Made by a program: the position numbers and the translations under genes. Below are positions 35,691 through 43,881 of a stretch of DNA of 64,000 nt, one piece after another (within the stretch, counting starts at the first letter, position 1; the number at the start of each line of letters is the position of its first letter). The notes beneath the pieces were generated by a model that made no database searches, was not told the DNA's origin, and was given only the letters and a program-made list of their open reading frames with translations. Where the stretch lies: positions 3,844,001-3,908,000 of the forward strand of contig NZ_CP094970.1 in the NCBI RefSeq assembly GCF_025790165.1, written 5' to 3'. Source of the DNA: Solicola gregarius (lineage in GTDB: Bacteria > Actinomycetota > Actinomycetes > Propionibacteriales > Nocardioidaceae).

Positions 35691-37363
35691 GCCAGAGCCT
35701 CCGCGATGGGTCCGAGTGAGAGCGCCGGGAAGTACGTGAGCCCGGTGAGCAGCACGATCACGCCAACGAGGAACCCGGCAAACAGGGGAGTGTGGGTGGG
35801 AAGCGTGCCGCGGGTCTCGGGCACCTGGCCTTGACGGGCGAGCGACCCGGCAAGCAGCAGGACGAGCACGATCGGTACGAACCGACCGATCAGCATCGCG
35901 AACCCGAGACTGACCTGGAAGAACGTCGACGTCACGGTGATTCCGCCGAATGCGCTGCCGTTGTTGTTGCCGGCGGACGTGTACGCGTAGACCACCTCGG
36001 AGAAGCCGTGACCGCCCGGGTTGCCCATCGCGTCCGGCGTGCTGCCGAGGCCGATCGCGATGCCGACGCCGACGAGCACGACGGCCGGCGTCGTCAACGC
36101 ATACAGGGCGACGTACTTCATCTCCGTGGCGCCGATCTTCTTGCCGAGGAACTCCGGCGTACGGCCGACCATCAGACCCGCGACGAATACCGCGAGAATC
36201 GCCATCACGAGGATGCCGTACATGCCGGTGCCGACGCCGCCGGGCGAGACCTCGCCGAGCATCATGTTGGCGAGCACCGTGCCGCCGCCGGTCGGAGTGA
36301 GCGAGTCGTGCGCGGAGTTGACCGCGCCGGTCGAGGTGCCGGTCGTCGCTACCGCGAACAGAGACGAGGCCCACGTGCCGAACTGGGTCTCCTTGCCCTC
36401 CATCGACGCACCCGCGGCCTGTGCGGCCTGGGAGTGCGTGCCGACCTCCGCCCAGGTGGTGATCGCGAGCGATCCGAACCACAGGACGGTCATCGCGCCG
36501 AGTACCGCGTACCCCTGCCGAGGCTTGCCCAGGATCGTGCCGAGCGTGCGGGTCAGTGCGACCGGGATGAGCAGGATGAGGAATATCTCGACCAGGTTGC
36601 TGAACGCGTTCGGGTTCTCGAACGGATGCGCGGAGTTGGCGTTGAAGAACCCGCCGCCGTTCGTGCCGAGCTCCTTGATCGCCTCCTGGCTTGCCACGGG
36701 GCCGCCGACGATCGTCTGCTGGTGCCCGGTGATGGTGTCGACAACCGTGTCCGAGCCGAAGTCCTGCACCGCACCGGCCGCGACCAGCACCACCGCGGCG
36801 ACGAACGCGACCGGCAGCAGGATGCGCAGGTTGATGCGCACCAGATCGACCCAGAAGTTGCCGAGCGAGCCACTGCCCTTACGGGTGAACGCGCGGATCA
36901 AGGCGACGGCGATCGCGACGCCGACCGCCGCGGACACGAAGTTCTGCACCGCGAGACCCGCCATCTGCGCCGTGAACCCGAGCGTCGACTCGCCCGCGTA
37001 CGACTGCCAGTTGGTGTTCGTGACGAACGACGCCGCAGTGTTGAACGCCATCTCCCATGGCATGCCGTTCATCCCGCGCGAGTACGGCAACAGTGACTGG
37101 CCGACGAGGATCAGGTAGAGCCCGAGCAGGCTGACGGTCGAGAAGCCGACCACGCCGAGGACGTACGCGCGGGTGCTCTGCTCGCTGTCCGGATCGACAC
37201 CGAGAAGTCGGTAGATCGGGCGCTCGAAACGGGTGTGCGTCCGGCTCGTCAGCGTGTGCGCCATGAAGTCGCCGAGCGGGCGGTACGCCAGGGCCAGCGC
37301 CGCGACGAGCGTCAGAATGGTCAGGACGCCGGCGGTCTGGTCGCCGATGTCGGGCGCGCCCAT
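35687..37363 (-). CDS. kdpA: Potassium-transporting ATPase subunit KdpA
   Basis: 558 residues, K+-channel-like subunit related to Trk/KtrB with four pore repeats. Recognisable stretches include [40 protein letters not shown], and [18 protein letters not shown]. The start ATG shares one base with the kdpF stop (TGATG, 37361-37365), and its stop overlaps kdpB. About ten hydrophobic segments are seen. Confidence 0.96.
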   Translation of the reverse strand: MGAPDIGDQTAGVLTILTLVAALALAYRPLGDFMAHTLTSRTHTRFERPIYRLLGVDPDSEQSTRAYVLGVVGFSTVSLLGLYLILVGQSLLPYSRGMNGMPWEMAFNTAASFVTNTNWQSYAGESTLGFTAQMAGLAVQNFVSAAVGVAIAVALIRAFTRKGSGSLGNFWVDLVRINLRILLPVAFVAAVVLVAAGAVQDFGSDTVVDTITGHQQTIVGGPVASQEAIKELGTNGGGFFNANSAHPFENPNAFSNLVEIFLILLIPVALTRTLGTILGKPRQGYAVLGAMTVLWFGSLAITTWAEVGTHSQAAQAAGASMEGKETQFGTWASSLFAVATTGTSTGAVNSAHDSLTPTGGGTVLANMMLGEVSPGGVGTGMYGILVMAILAVFVAGLMVGRTPEFLGKKIGATEMKYVALYALTTPAVVLVGVGIAIGLGSTPDAMGNPGGHGFSEVVYAYTSAGNNNGSAFGGITVTSTFFQVSLGFAMLIGRFVPIVLVLLLAGSLARQGQVPETRGTLPTHTPLFAGFLVGVIVLLTGLTYFPALSLGPIAEALA

Positions 37364-37452
37364 CAGAACCGGTCCGGATGGATCAGGGCGTACAGCAGGT
37401 AGCCGACACCGAGCGCGACGATCGTCAGCAAGATCGCGGATTCGATACTCAT
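37363..37452 (-). CDS. kdpF: KdpF, small stabilising subunit of the potassium ATPase
   Basis: 29 residues: SIESAILLTIVALGVGYLLY then ALIHPDRF, one membrane helix with the usual short basic/acidic tail. It is located exactly where kdpF belongs, directly before kdpA with a one-base stop/start overlap. It is the first gene of the kdpFABCDE operon and is short enough to be missed by length cut-offs. KdpF is a single-span peptide that stabilises the KdpABC complex. Confidence 0.9.
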   Translation of the reverse strand: MSIESAILLTIVALGVGYLLYALIHPDRF

Positions 37453-37493
37453 ACCGCCATCAGAACGCCGCATCGGCGGCGATCATGCGATCC

Positions 37494-37532
37494 TGATGCG
37501 ACGCTGACACGTCTTGACGCGATCTTGACGCC
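37494..37532 (-). promoter_or_regulatory. Four helically phased direct repeats upstream of kdpF, candidate KdpE sites
   Basis: On the + strand TGATGCG (37494), TGACACG (37505), TGACGCG (37515) and TGACGCC (37526) are spaced 11, 10 and 11 bases, i.e. one helical turn each; the last two are part of an 11-base-spaced repeat of TCTTGACG. Read on the minus strand this is (C/G)GCGTCA-type tandem half-sites 42-80 bases upstream of the kdpF ATG. OmpR-family regulators bind such phased direct repeats, and KdpE of this operon is the obvious candidate. Confidence 0.6.
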
Positions 37533-37540
37533 TCCCCGTC

Positions 37541-38021
37541 AGGGTGGGGAGCGTTTGGGCGCGCGCGGCCGGTGGGCTCGGCGGTTGGTGCGCTCCGGCG
37601 GTTCCGCTTTCATCGTTGCCGTGCGCTGGGCTTCTGCCTTCGCCGTTTCGGTTTTCTGGGGCTTCCCGCCTTCACCGTTCCGTGCGCTTCGCTACCGGCC
37701 TTCACCGCTTTCCGTACGCGGCGGTCCAGACCGCATGGCGGCGACGAGGATCCGTATCCCGGTGGGCTCGGCTTGCCGGTCGCCTTTCCCCAGCTATCGC
37801 TGCCGCTTTCATCGTTGCCGTGCGCTTCGGTGGCGGCCCGACCTGTTGCGAGGAAGGAATCTGCCTTTGGGTCGTTATCCGTAGCCGAACGCAGATTCTC
37901 TCTCGCCGCGGCGGGGCGCCGGCACGCCTCGACGGAAATCGATGTCGTGCCCGGACGGCAGTTGCGGCACCATGGCCGGTGAGCGACGCGAGTAGCGGTC
38001 GAGAGCGCACGGGAAGAGCAG
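37541..38021. other. Gene-free stretch with short spaced duplications
   Basis: About 480 bases between the kdp control region and the frameshifted gene at 38022. No convincing coding frame is present: several frames stay open, but their products share only low-complexity Phe/Arg/Ala-rich sequence. Two exact duplications are seen: CGCTTTCATCGTTGCCGTGC and its flanks (24 bases, at 37605-37628 and 37803-37826) and GGTGGGCTCGGC (37572 and 37761). GCCTTCACCG also occurs twice between them. Unusually T-rich triplets (TTC, CTT) make it stand out from neighbouring DNA. It may be a decayed gene or a non-coding RNA region. Confidence 0.5.
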
Positions 38022-38539
38022 ATGCCTAATCCGAATCAAGACCCTTCGCCACCAGAGCTCGACGCCGCCGACCAGCGCGTTGCGGATGAGGCCACGCTCT
38101 GGTCCGAGCTGATCACCACCATGAGTCAGTACGGCAAGGTCGAGGAGCTCGGCGGCGGTGGAGTCGCGCTCACCCAGCCGGGCGAGCGATCCGCGAGGAC
38201 GTACGTCGTCACACGCGAACGACTCCGCGTCGTCCTCGTCGTCGACAACGCCCTCCAGTCGCGCACGACCACGGAACCGGCTGACGCGCCACACCTCCCT
38301 GCCTGGTTCACCGATGACCTTCGCGAGACCATCGGCGCCGCGGAGGAGCCGTACGCCGAGCCGTACGTCCTGCTGCTCGAAAGCGCGGCGACCTCGCGCC
38401 GTCGACGACGCCTACCGCGCCGCCGCGACGGGCGAGCCCACGACCCGATCCGACCACGGCGCGAAGAGGAACCTGGTACGCGCCGGACGGGCGCGGCCAC
38501 GTCGACGAGAGCCGGAGGTTCACCGGAGGCGACCGGTGA
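38022..38539 (+). pseudogene. Hypothetical protein gene broken by two +1 frameshifts
   Basis: From the ATG at 38022 the product reads PNPNQDPSPPELDAADQRVA … TTMSQYGKVEELGGGGVALT … VVTRERLRVVLVVDNAL … HLPAWFTDDLRETIGAAEEP … YVLLLES. Around 38400 coding-type codons switch to the next frame (VDDAYRAAATGEPTTRSDHG, third positions almost all G/C). Near 38465 they switch again to the third frame (TWYAPDGRGHVDESRRFTGG), ending at a TGA (38537-38539) just before a terminator-like hairpin. Staying in the first frame would run through the hairpin into antisense lexA. I do not recognise the family. Either two real indels or two sequencing errors explain it. Confidence 0.5.
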
Positions 38540-38559
38540 CCGTGCCGCAAGGACACGAA

Positions 38560-38620
38560 CGGCCGGCGCGCACTTGGTGGACGAACGGGGTCATGACGCC
38601 AACCAAATGCGCGCCGGCCG
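38560..38620. terminator. Strong hairpin between the broken gene and lexA
   Basis: Arms 38560-38578 (CGGCCGGCGCGCACTTGGT) and 38602-38620 pair at 18 of 19 positions around a 23-base loop. It lies between two convergent genes, 21 bases past the inferred stop of the broken gene and 27 bases past the lexA stop, so it can serve both. Confidence 0.7.
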
Positions 38621-38647
38621 GTCGGGCCGGCGACGAATCAGGCGCCG

Positions 38648-39364
38648 CTACATCCGGCGTAGCACCGTCGTGACCTTGCCGAGGATCGTGGCGTCGGTGC
38701 CGTCGATCGGGTCGTACGCCTCGTTGTGCGGCAGCAACCAGACCTTGCCGCGCTTGCGCTGGAACGTCTTGACCGTCGCCTCGCCGTCGATCATCGCCGC
38801 GACGATCTCGCCGTTCTCGGCGTTCGGCTGCTGGCGTACGACCACATAGTCGCCGTCGCAGATCGCGGCGTCGATCATCGAGTCGCCCTTGACCTCGAGC
38901 AGGAACAACGTGCCCTCGCCGACGAGTGTCTTCGGCAGCGGGAAGACCTCCTCGACACGCTCCTCCGCAAGGATCGGCCCACCGGCGGCGATGCGGCCGA
39001 CGACCGGGACGTACGACGGTTCGGGGCGCTGGTCGCCGAGGCCGGTCTCGTCGAAGCCGAAGTCGGCCGAGTGACCGATCGACCGGCGCGCTGCGACGAC
39101 GTCGGGAAGCAGTACCTCGAGCGCGCGCGGACGGTTCGGGTCACGCCGCAGGAAGCCCTGTCGCTCGAGGGTGCGCAGCTGGTACGCGACCGACGACGAG
39201 CTCGTGAGCCCCACCTCGTTGCCGATCTCGCGAATGCTGGGGGGATAGCCGCGGGCCTCGATCGACTCCCGAATGCACTCCAGGATGCGCCGCTGACGCG
39301 GGGTGATGCCCGACGCATCGGCAGGCCCGTCGGGGAGTTCCTTGACGTTGTTCGACTTGGGCAT
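38648..39364 (-). CDS. lexA: SOS repressor LexA
   Basis: 238 residues. N-terminal winged helix [44 protein letters not shown]. Self-cleavage site Ala127-Gly128 in [10 protein letters not shown] and catalytic dyad Ser162 ([11 protein letters not shown]) and Lys199 (EATVKTF), all intact. When RecA filaments form, LexA cleaves itself and derepresses DNA-damage genes. A LexA box 70-86 bases upstream of the start implies autoregulation and control of the divergent gene. The recX/recA locus lies at the left edge of this window. Confidence 0.97.
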   Translation of the reverse strand: MPKSNNVKELPDGPADASGITPRQRRILECIRESIEARGYPPSIREIGNEVGLTSSSSVAYQLRTLERQGFLRRDPNRPRALEVLLPDVVAARRSIGHSADFGFDETGLGDQRPEPSYVPVVGRIAAGGPILAEERVEEVFPLPKTLVGEGTLFLLEVKGDSMIDAAICDGDYVVVRQQPNAENGEIVAAMIDGEATVKTFQRKRGKVWLLPHNEAYDPIDGTDATILGKVTTVLRRM

Positions 39365-39434
39365 CGGCTCTCACTCCTGCTGGCGTCGGAGGCTGCGGGG
39401 TCGGGCATGACATTAGCCCGATCGGGCGGTCCGA

Positions 39435-39450
39435 TCAAACACGTGTTCGA
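39435..39450. promoter_or_regulatory. LexA (SOS) box TCAAACACGTGTTCGA
   Basis: It matches the actinobacterial/Bacillus-type consensus TCGAAC-N4-GTTCGA at 11 of 12 fixed positions. It lies in the lexA/short-chain-dehydrogenase divergent region, 71 bases from the lexA start and 80 bases from the dehydrogenase start, so it can control both directions. Confidence 0.85.
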
Positions 39451-39529
39451 GGCGTGTCGTGGCGGTCGGTGCCTCTCCGCGGTGGCTTGGGTACGCTCGC
39501 CCAGACGTTTCTCGAGACCAGGAGCACCG

Positions 39530-40378
39530 ATGCCGATGCTGCGTAGGACCCGCCCGGAACTGCCGTCACACGCACCGCGGTCGGCCGTCGTCACGGGTGC
39601 GGCCGGCGGGATCGGCCGGGCCGTCGCCCAGCGGCTCGTCGACCTCGGGTACGCGGTCGTCGTGACCGACGTCGACGCCGGCGCCGCCGAGACGACGTCG
39701 AACGAGATCGGTGCCGTCGACGGGTGCGGGTACGACGTCACCGATGAGCACGCGGCAACCGAGATGGCGCGACGGGCGCGCGGCCACGCACCGCTCGGAC
39801 TATGGGTCTGCAACGCAGGCGTCGGCTTCGACGGCACCGTCGCCGATCAGGACAGCGGCCGCATCCGCTCGCTCGTCGACGTCAACCTGCTCGGTGTTCT
39901 CTGGGGTGCGCGCGCGACCGTGGCCGCCATGCGTGAGCAGGCGCGTGACGGGATCAAGGGCGGCGACATCGCCATGACCGCGTCGCTCTCGGCACACGGC
40001 CCGGTCCCCGGTCTCTCCGTGTACGCCGCGACCAAGGCGGCGGTGCTGAGTCTCGCGACGTCGATGGACTCCGAGCTCCGCAAGGACAAGATTCGCGTGC
40101 ACGCGATCTGCCCTGACGGCGCGCAGACCGCGCTGCTCGACTCCATGGCTCCCGACGGACAGGGGCTCAACCTGGTCCGCTCCGGCGGGCGCCTGCTCCA
40201 CCCGGACGAGGTTGCCGACGCGCTCGTTGCGATGGTCGGCACCCGTCGCGTCTACCGCACGCTGCCCGTACGCCGCGGGCTCGTGATGCGCGCGACGAGT
40301 ACGTTCCCGGCGGCGCTGATGTCCCTCGAACCCCTTGCCCGCAGGCAGGGTGCGCGCAGCGCGAAGCGCTCGGTCTGA
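39530..40378 (+). CDS. Short-chain dehydrogenase/reductase (SDR family)
   Basis: 282 residues, classical SDR. Cofactor motif VVTGAAGGIGRAVAQRLV near residue 20, acidic residue in VVVTDVDAG suggesting NAD preference, NAG motif VCNAGVGFDG, catalytic Ser in MTASLSAHGPVPG and YxxxK in YAATKAAV. The Asn of the tetrad is likely in DVNLLGV. Substrate unknown. AGGAG precedes the ATG. It shares the LexA-box divergent region with lexA and is followed 10 bases later by the helicase gene, so both may be SOS-inducible. Confidence 0.88.
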   Translation: MPMLRRTRPELPSHAPRSAVVTGAAGGIGRAVAQRLVDLGYAVVVTDVDAGAAETTSNEIGAVDGCGYDVTDEHAATEMARRARGHAPLGLWVCNAGVGFDGTVADQDSGRIRSLVDVNLLGVLWGARATVAAMREQARDGIKGGDIAMTASLSAHGPVPGLSVYAATKAAVLSLATSMDSELRKDKIRVHAICPDGAQTALLDSMAPDGQGLNLVRSGGRLLHPDEVADALVAMVGTRRVYRTLPVRRGLVMRATSTFPAALMSLEPLARRQGARSAKRSV

Positions 40379-40388
40379 GCACACGAGC

Positions 40389-43025
40389 ATGACCGGCGGT
40401 CCGCTGTTCACCGGCATACGACGGCCGTTCGAGCCGCGTACGCACCAGCGGGCCGCACTCGGTGCGGTCGCGTCCGCGGTCGAGAGTGGCGCGCGCCGCT
40501 CGTGGGTGGTGCTGCCGCCCGGCTCCGGCAAGACGTACGTCGGACTCGAGGTGATCCGCCAGCGCGGAGTCCCCGCCGTCGTACTCGCGCCGAACACCGC
40601 CATCCAGATGCAGTGGCACGCGAGCTGGCGGGCGTACGGCTCGGACATCGAGATCGGCACCGAACGCGATCTCGCCGCGCCGATCACGGCGCTCACGTAC
40701 CAGTCGCTCGCGTCGTTCGACGGTGAGCGCGACGGGCTCGACGACAACGGCGCGGAGCCGTCACTGGTCGACCGGCTCCACCCGAACGGTCGAGCTCTCG
40801 TCGATGCGCTGCGCTCCGCCGGCCCGATCACCATCGTGCTCGACGAGTGCCACCATCTGCTCGAGGTGTGGGGCCGACTTCTCGCCGAGGTGCTCGACCG
40901 GCTGCCCGGCGCGTTCGTACTCGGGCTCACCGCCACCCCACCGACGGTGCTCGACAAGCAGCAGCACGCACTTGTCGACGAGCTGTTCGGCAGCATCACG
41001 TACGCGGCCTCGATCCCCGCGGCAGTACGCGAGGGAACGCTCGCGCCGTTCGCGGAGCTCGCCCGGGTGACGACACCGACCCCCGCCGAGTCGCAATGGC
41101 TTGCCGGGCAGTCGGAACGCTTCACCCGGCTCACGACCGACCTGATGGAGCCCGGGTTCGGATCGGTCGGCCTCCTGCATTGGCTCGACCGCAGGTTCGT
41201 CGAGTCCGGTGAGCCGTGGCACGACATCGAGCGGCGCTGGCCCGCGCTGGTCGGTGCCGCGCTGCGGCTGTCGTACGCCGGGCTGCTCTCCGAGGTACAC
41301 GGCGCGCGACTGCGCGAGGAGCACCGCCACCCGCCGAGTGCCGACGACTGGGTCGTGCTCATCGACGACTGGGCACGCGGGTGCCTGCTCCAGTCCGGCG
41401 ATGCCGGTGACGCCGACCTCGTCGAACGCATTCGACGTACGTTGCCGGGCATCGGCTACCAGTGGACTCGGCGAGGCATCCGCCGCGGCAGGTCGCCGGT
41501 CGACCGCGTCCTTGCGCGCAGCGCGGCTAAGGCCGACGAGTGTGTCGAGATCGTCGCCGCCGAGCGGGCAGTGCTCGGAGAGCACCTGCGGCTGCTGGTC
41601 GTGTGCGACCACGAGAAGGCGTCCGCCACGGCGCCGGAGTCGCTGCACGGGGTACTCGACCCGGAGGCCGGCTCGGCCCGGCTGTTGCTGTCTCGGCTCG
41701 TATCCGACGATCGCACCCGAGAGCTGAACCCCCTTCTGGTGACGGGTTCTACCGTTGCCGCCGAACCCGCCACTGCGCATCGGCTGGTCGCGTTCGTAGG
41801 AGAGCGCGATCCCGAGCTCGCCGACGCTCTGCGGATCGAGGCTTGGGCCGGCGCTCCGGTCGCCGGCATCGTCGGCAGCTGGTCGAGCCGTGCGTGGGTG
41901 CGGCTGGTCACTGCGTTCTTCGAGGCGGGGCACGCACAGGTGCTCGTCGGCACTCGGGCGCTGCTCGGCGAAGGGTGGGACGCACGCGGCCTGAACAGCC
42001 TGGTCGACCTCTCGTCCGCGACCACGGTCAGCGCCGTCGTGCAGACGCGCGGACGCGCCCTTCGTACCGATCCCGACTGGGCCGACAAGGTTGCGCTGAC
42101 GTGGAGCGTCGTGTGCGTCACCGAGGACCACCCGCGCGGGGCGACCGACTGGGATCGGTTCGTACGCAAGCATGACGGGTACTTCGGCGTCGACGACGAG
42201 GGCGACATCGTCTCCGGCGTCTCACATGTCGACTCGCGGCTGTCGCCGTACGCGCCGCCCGGCGTCGCCGATCTGCCGGCGCTCAATGCGAGCATGCTCG
42301 TGCGCGCGGAGTCGAGGGCCGAGATCGCCGAGCGGTGGGCGGTCGGCGCGCCGTACGCCGACGAGGTGGTCCACACGATCCGGGTCCGCGATCGTCGTAC
42401 GACCGCTGTGACAGAGGGTTCGACGGTCGGGGCGCCGCCGGCACCAGCACTGCTCACCGGCGCCCGCGGGCCGTACCGCGTCTCCGATGGTCGCCGGCCG
42501 TGGCTGCACCCGTGGCGCAGTGCCCGCGTCGCCGGCCGTGCAGTCGGCACTACGGCGTACGCGGCCGCCGTCGCCGACGGGCTACTGAGCGCCGAGCTGT
42601 GCCCGGCCGGATCCGAGGCGCTGCGTATCGACGTCGAGCCCGACGGCGAGATCCGGCTGCGACTGCACGGTGTCGGCGAGGAGGCGTCGCGGCTCTTCGC
42701 GGAGTCTCTCGACGAGGTTCTTGCGCCGCTCGCCGAGCCGCGATACGTAGTGCCGCGCTACGTCCTCGGCGACGCAACCCGGGTGGACGGGTGGCGCCAG
42801 CTCGTGCGCGCCCTGAGGCCGGAAGGCGTCGCGTGGCACGCGGTACCGCGCGTGCTCGGTGTCAACGCGAGCCGGGCGCGCGCGTACGAGCGCGGATGGA
42901 ACGCGTGGGTGAGCGGGGGGCAGGCGCTCTACACCGGCAGCCCGACCGGCGCCGGCATCCTTGCCGCGAACACCGGCATCGACCCGTTCGAGGCCGACAC
43001 CGTCCTGCGTCCCGCCTGGACCTGA
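40389..43025 (+). CDS. Large SF2 DEAD/DEAH-box helicase-like protein
   Basis: 878 residues. Helicase core: Q-like region FEPRTHQRAALGAVASAV, Walker A VLPPGSGKTYVG, Ia VVLAPNTAIQMQWHASW, motif II VLDECHHLLEVW, motif III GLTATPP; then a large insertion (about residues 210-510) without a recognised domain; second RecA lobe VLVGTRALLGEGWDARGLNSLVDLS (IV/V) and motif VI VQTRGRALRTDPDW. The last 270 residues are of unknown fold. The overall layout is that of ERCC3/type III restriction-like translocases. It lies 10 bases after the SDR gene, a probable operon downstream of a LexA box; a DNA repair or defence role is inferred. Confidence 0.8.
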   Translation: MTGGPLFTGIRRPFEPRTHQRAALGAVASAVESGARRSWVVLPPGSGKTYVGLEVIRQRGVPAVVLAPNTAIQMQWHASWRAYGSDIEIGTERDLAAPITALTYQSLASFDGERDGLDDNGAEPSLVDRLHPNGRALVDALRSAGPITIVLDECHHLLEVWGRLLAEVLDRLPGAFVLGLTATPPTVLDKQQHALVDELFGSITYAASIPAAVREGTLAPFAELARVTTPTPAESQWLAGQSERFTRLTTDLMEPGFGSVGLLHWLDRRFVESGEPWHDIERRWPALVGAALRLSYAGLLSEVHGARLREEHRHPPSADDWVVLIDDWARGCLLQSGDAGDADLVERIRRTLPGIGYQWTRRGIRRGRSPVDRVLARSAAKADECVEIVAAERAVLGEHLRLLVVCDHEKASATAPESLHGVLDPEAGSARLLLSRLVSDDRTRELNPLLVTGSTVAAEPATAHRLVAFVGERDPELADALRIEAWAGAPVAGIVGSWSSRAWVRLVTAFFEAGHAQVLVGTRALLGEGWDARGLNSLVDLSSATTVSAVVQTRGRALRTDPDWADKVALTWSVVCVTEDHPRGATDWDRFVRKHDGYFGVDDEGDIVSGVSHVDSRLSPYAPPGVADLPALNASMLVRAESRAEIAERWAVGAPYADEVVHTIRVRDRRTTAVTEGSTVGAPPAPALLTGARGPYRVSDGRRPWLHPWRSARVAGRAVGTTAYAAAVADGLLSAELCPAGSEALRIDVEPDGEIRLRLHGVGEEASRLFAESLDEVLAPLAEPRYVVPRYVLGDATRVDGWRQLVRALRPEGVAWHAVPRVLGVNASRARAYERGWNAWVSGGQALYTGSPTGAGILAANTGIDPFEADTVLRPAWT

Positions 43026-43146
43026 CGCCGGGCCCATCCGCATTGTCAGTGGCGGACCATAGGTTGCTGCCATGCAGCTCGATCCGGTCACCATCGTCGG
43101 CGATGAGTACGCCCCTGTGGTCGGCGACCAGGGGTGCAGCGACCTG

Positions 43147-43162
43147 GGGAACATTTGTTCGA
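43147..43162. promoter_or_regulatory. LexA-like box 1 upstream of the LysM gene (GGGAACATTTGTTCGA)
   Basis: It matches TCGAAC-N4-GTTCGA at 10 of 12 fixed positions, with a perfect right half. It lies 95-110 bases upstream of the LysM gene start. Together with a second box 53 bases downstream it makes SOS control of this gene likely. Confidence 0.7.
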
Positions 43163-43214
43163 CGAAAGCGTGGACTTTGTCGGTGGGGTGCCGTACCGTC
43201 GTACACGTGTTCGA

Positions 43215-43230
43215 TCGAACGCATGTACGA
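43215..43230. promoter_or_regulatory. LexA-like box 2 upstream of the LysM gene (TCGAACGCATGTACGA)
   Basis: It matches TCGAAC-N4-GTTCGA at 11 of 12 fixed positions; the perfect left half mirrors the perfect right half of box 1. It lies 27-42 bases before the ATG at 43257, where bound LexA would block initiation. Confidence 0.7.
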
Positions 43231-43256
43231 CCGCCGCGACTTCCCCGGAGGCACCG

Positions 43257-43622
43257 ATGAGCACCGCTCAGCTCGGCATCGCCCGACCCGACACCCGCGC
43301 CGCGGCCCGTCCGGTGCGACGGCCGACTGACGGTACGCTGCGGCTGACCCGGCGTGGGCGCGTCGTCATCCTCGTGTCCGCGCTGCTGATCGCGTTCGGC
43401 GGTTTCGTCGCGTTCGGCCCTTCGGTGATCGCGACCGACGAGTCCGGTCCGAAACCGGCGACCATCACCGTGCATCCGGGCGAGACGCTGTGGGAGATCG
43501 CCGGCCGGGTCAATCCCGATGGTGACGTGCGCTCTACCGTCGACGACATCGCCGAGCTGAATGGCGTCTCCGATGCCGGGGAGCTCCAGATGGGCACCGA
43601 GCTCGCCGTGCCGAGGTACTGA
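43257..43622 (+). CDS. LysM-domain membrane protein, likely SOS-induced cell-division inhibitor (YneA/DivS type)
   Basis: 121 residues: short cytoplasmic N-terminus, one membrane helix (RRGRVVILVSALLIAFGGFVAFG) and an external LysM domain (ITVHPGETLWEIAGRVNPDGDVRSTVDDIAELNG … LQMGTELAVPRY). Bacillus YneA and Corynebacterium DivS have this layout, lie near lexA and delay division during DNA damage. Here two LexA-like boxes lie upstream and lexA is 4 kb away with the SDR/helicase genes between. CCGGAGG precedes the ATG. The nrdR gene usually next in this locus is absent here. Confidence 0.82.
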   Translation: MSTAQLGIARPDTRAAARPVRRPTDGTLRLTRRGRVVILVSALLIAFGGFVAFGPSVIATDESGPKPATITVHPGETLWEIAGRVNPDGDVRSTVDDIAELNGVSDAGELQMGTELAVPRY

Positions 43623-43645
43623 CCGCGGGAGAAGTAGACCTGCGA

Positions 43646-43682
43646 GGGAGTCGGTGCGCAACCCCGCGGCGCACCGACTCCC
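43646..43682 (+). terminator. GC-rich hairpin terminator after the LysM gene
   Basis: GGGAGTCGGTGCG (43646-43658) pairs perfectly with CGCACCGACTCCC (43670-43682) around an 11-base loop, 24 bases after the stop codon. There is no T-run. The remaining 200 bases before the PAP2 gene show no further gene. Confidence 0.75.
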
Positions 43683-43881
43683 CGGAACAACAGCGGGGCC
43701 GCCCCGTGGGCCCCTCACAGGTAAGACGTGCTGGCGGCCGATTAGGTTTCATTCTGCGACGAGATTTCCTGCACGCCGGCACTCGAACCGCTCGTTGCCC
43801 GCACGATCGGGCCTCGAAGTTCTCCGGCAGGACGCGCGAAATTCGGGCGATCTTCTTGGTTTGGACCCGTAGATTATCCCT

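Noticed and set aside
37572-37982. Open frames on the + strand in the region after kdpF
   Set aside because: Three overlapping frames are open at once, with Phe/Arg/Ala-rich products lacking similarity to anything I know; the region is described as gene-free instead.
43215-43224. TTCGATCGAA-centred palindrome (43214 region) as a separate operator
   Set aside because: It overlaps LexA-like box 2 and is explained better by that match; CGATCG palindromes are frequent in this DNA.
43072-43260. Small open frame upstream of the LysM gene
   Set aside because: It runs through both LexA-like boxes and ends at the LysM start; composition is not coding-like and there is no ribosome site.
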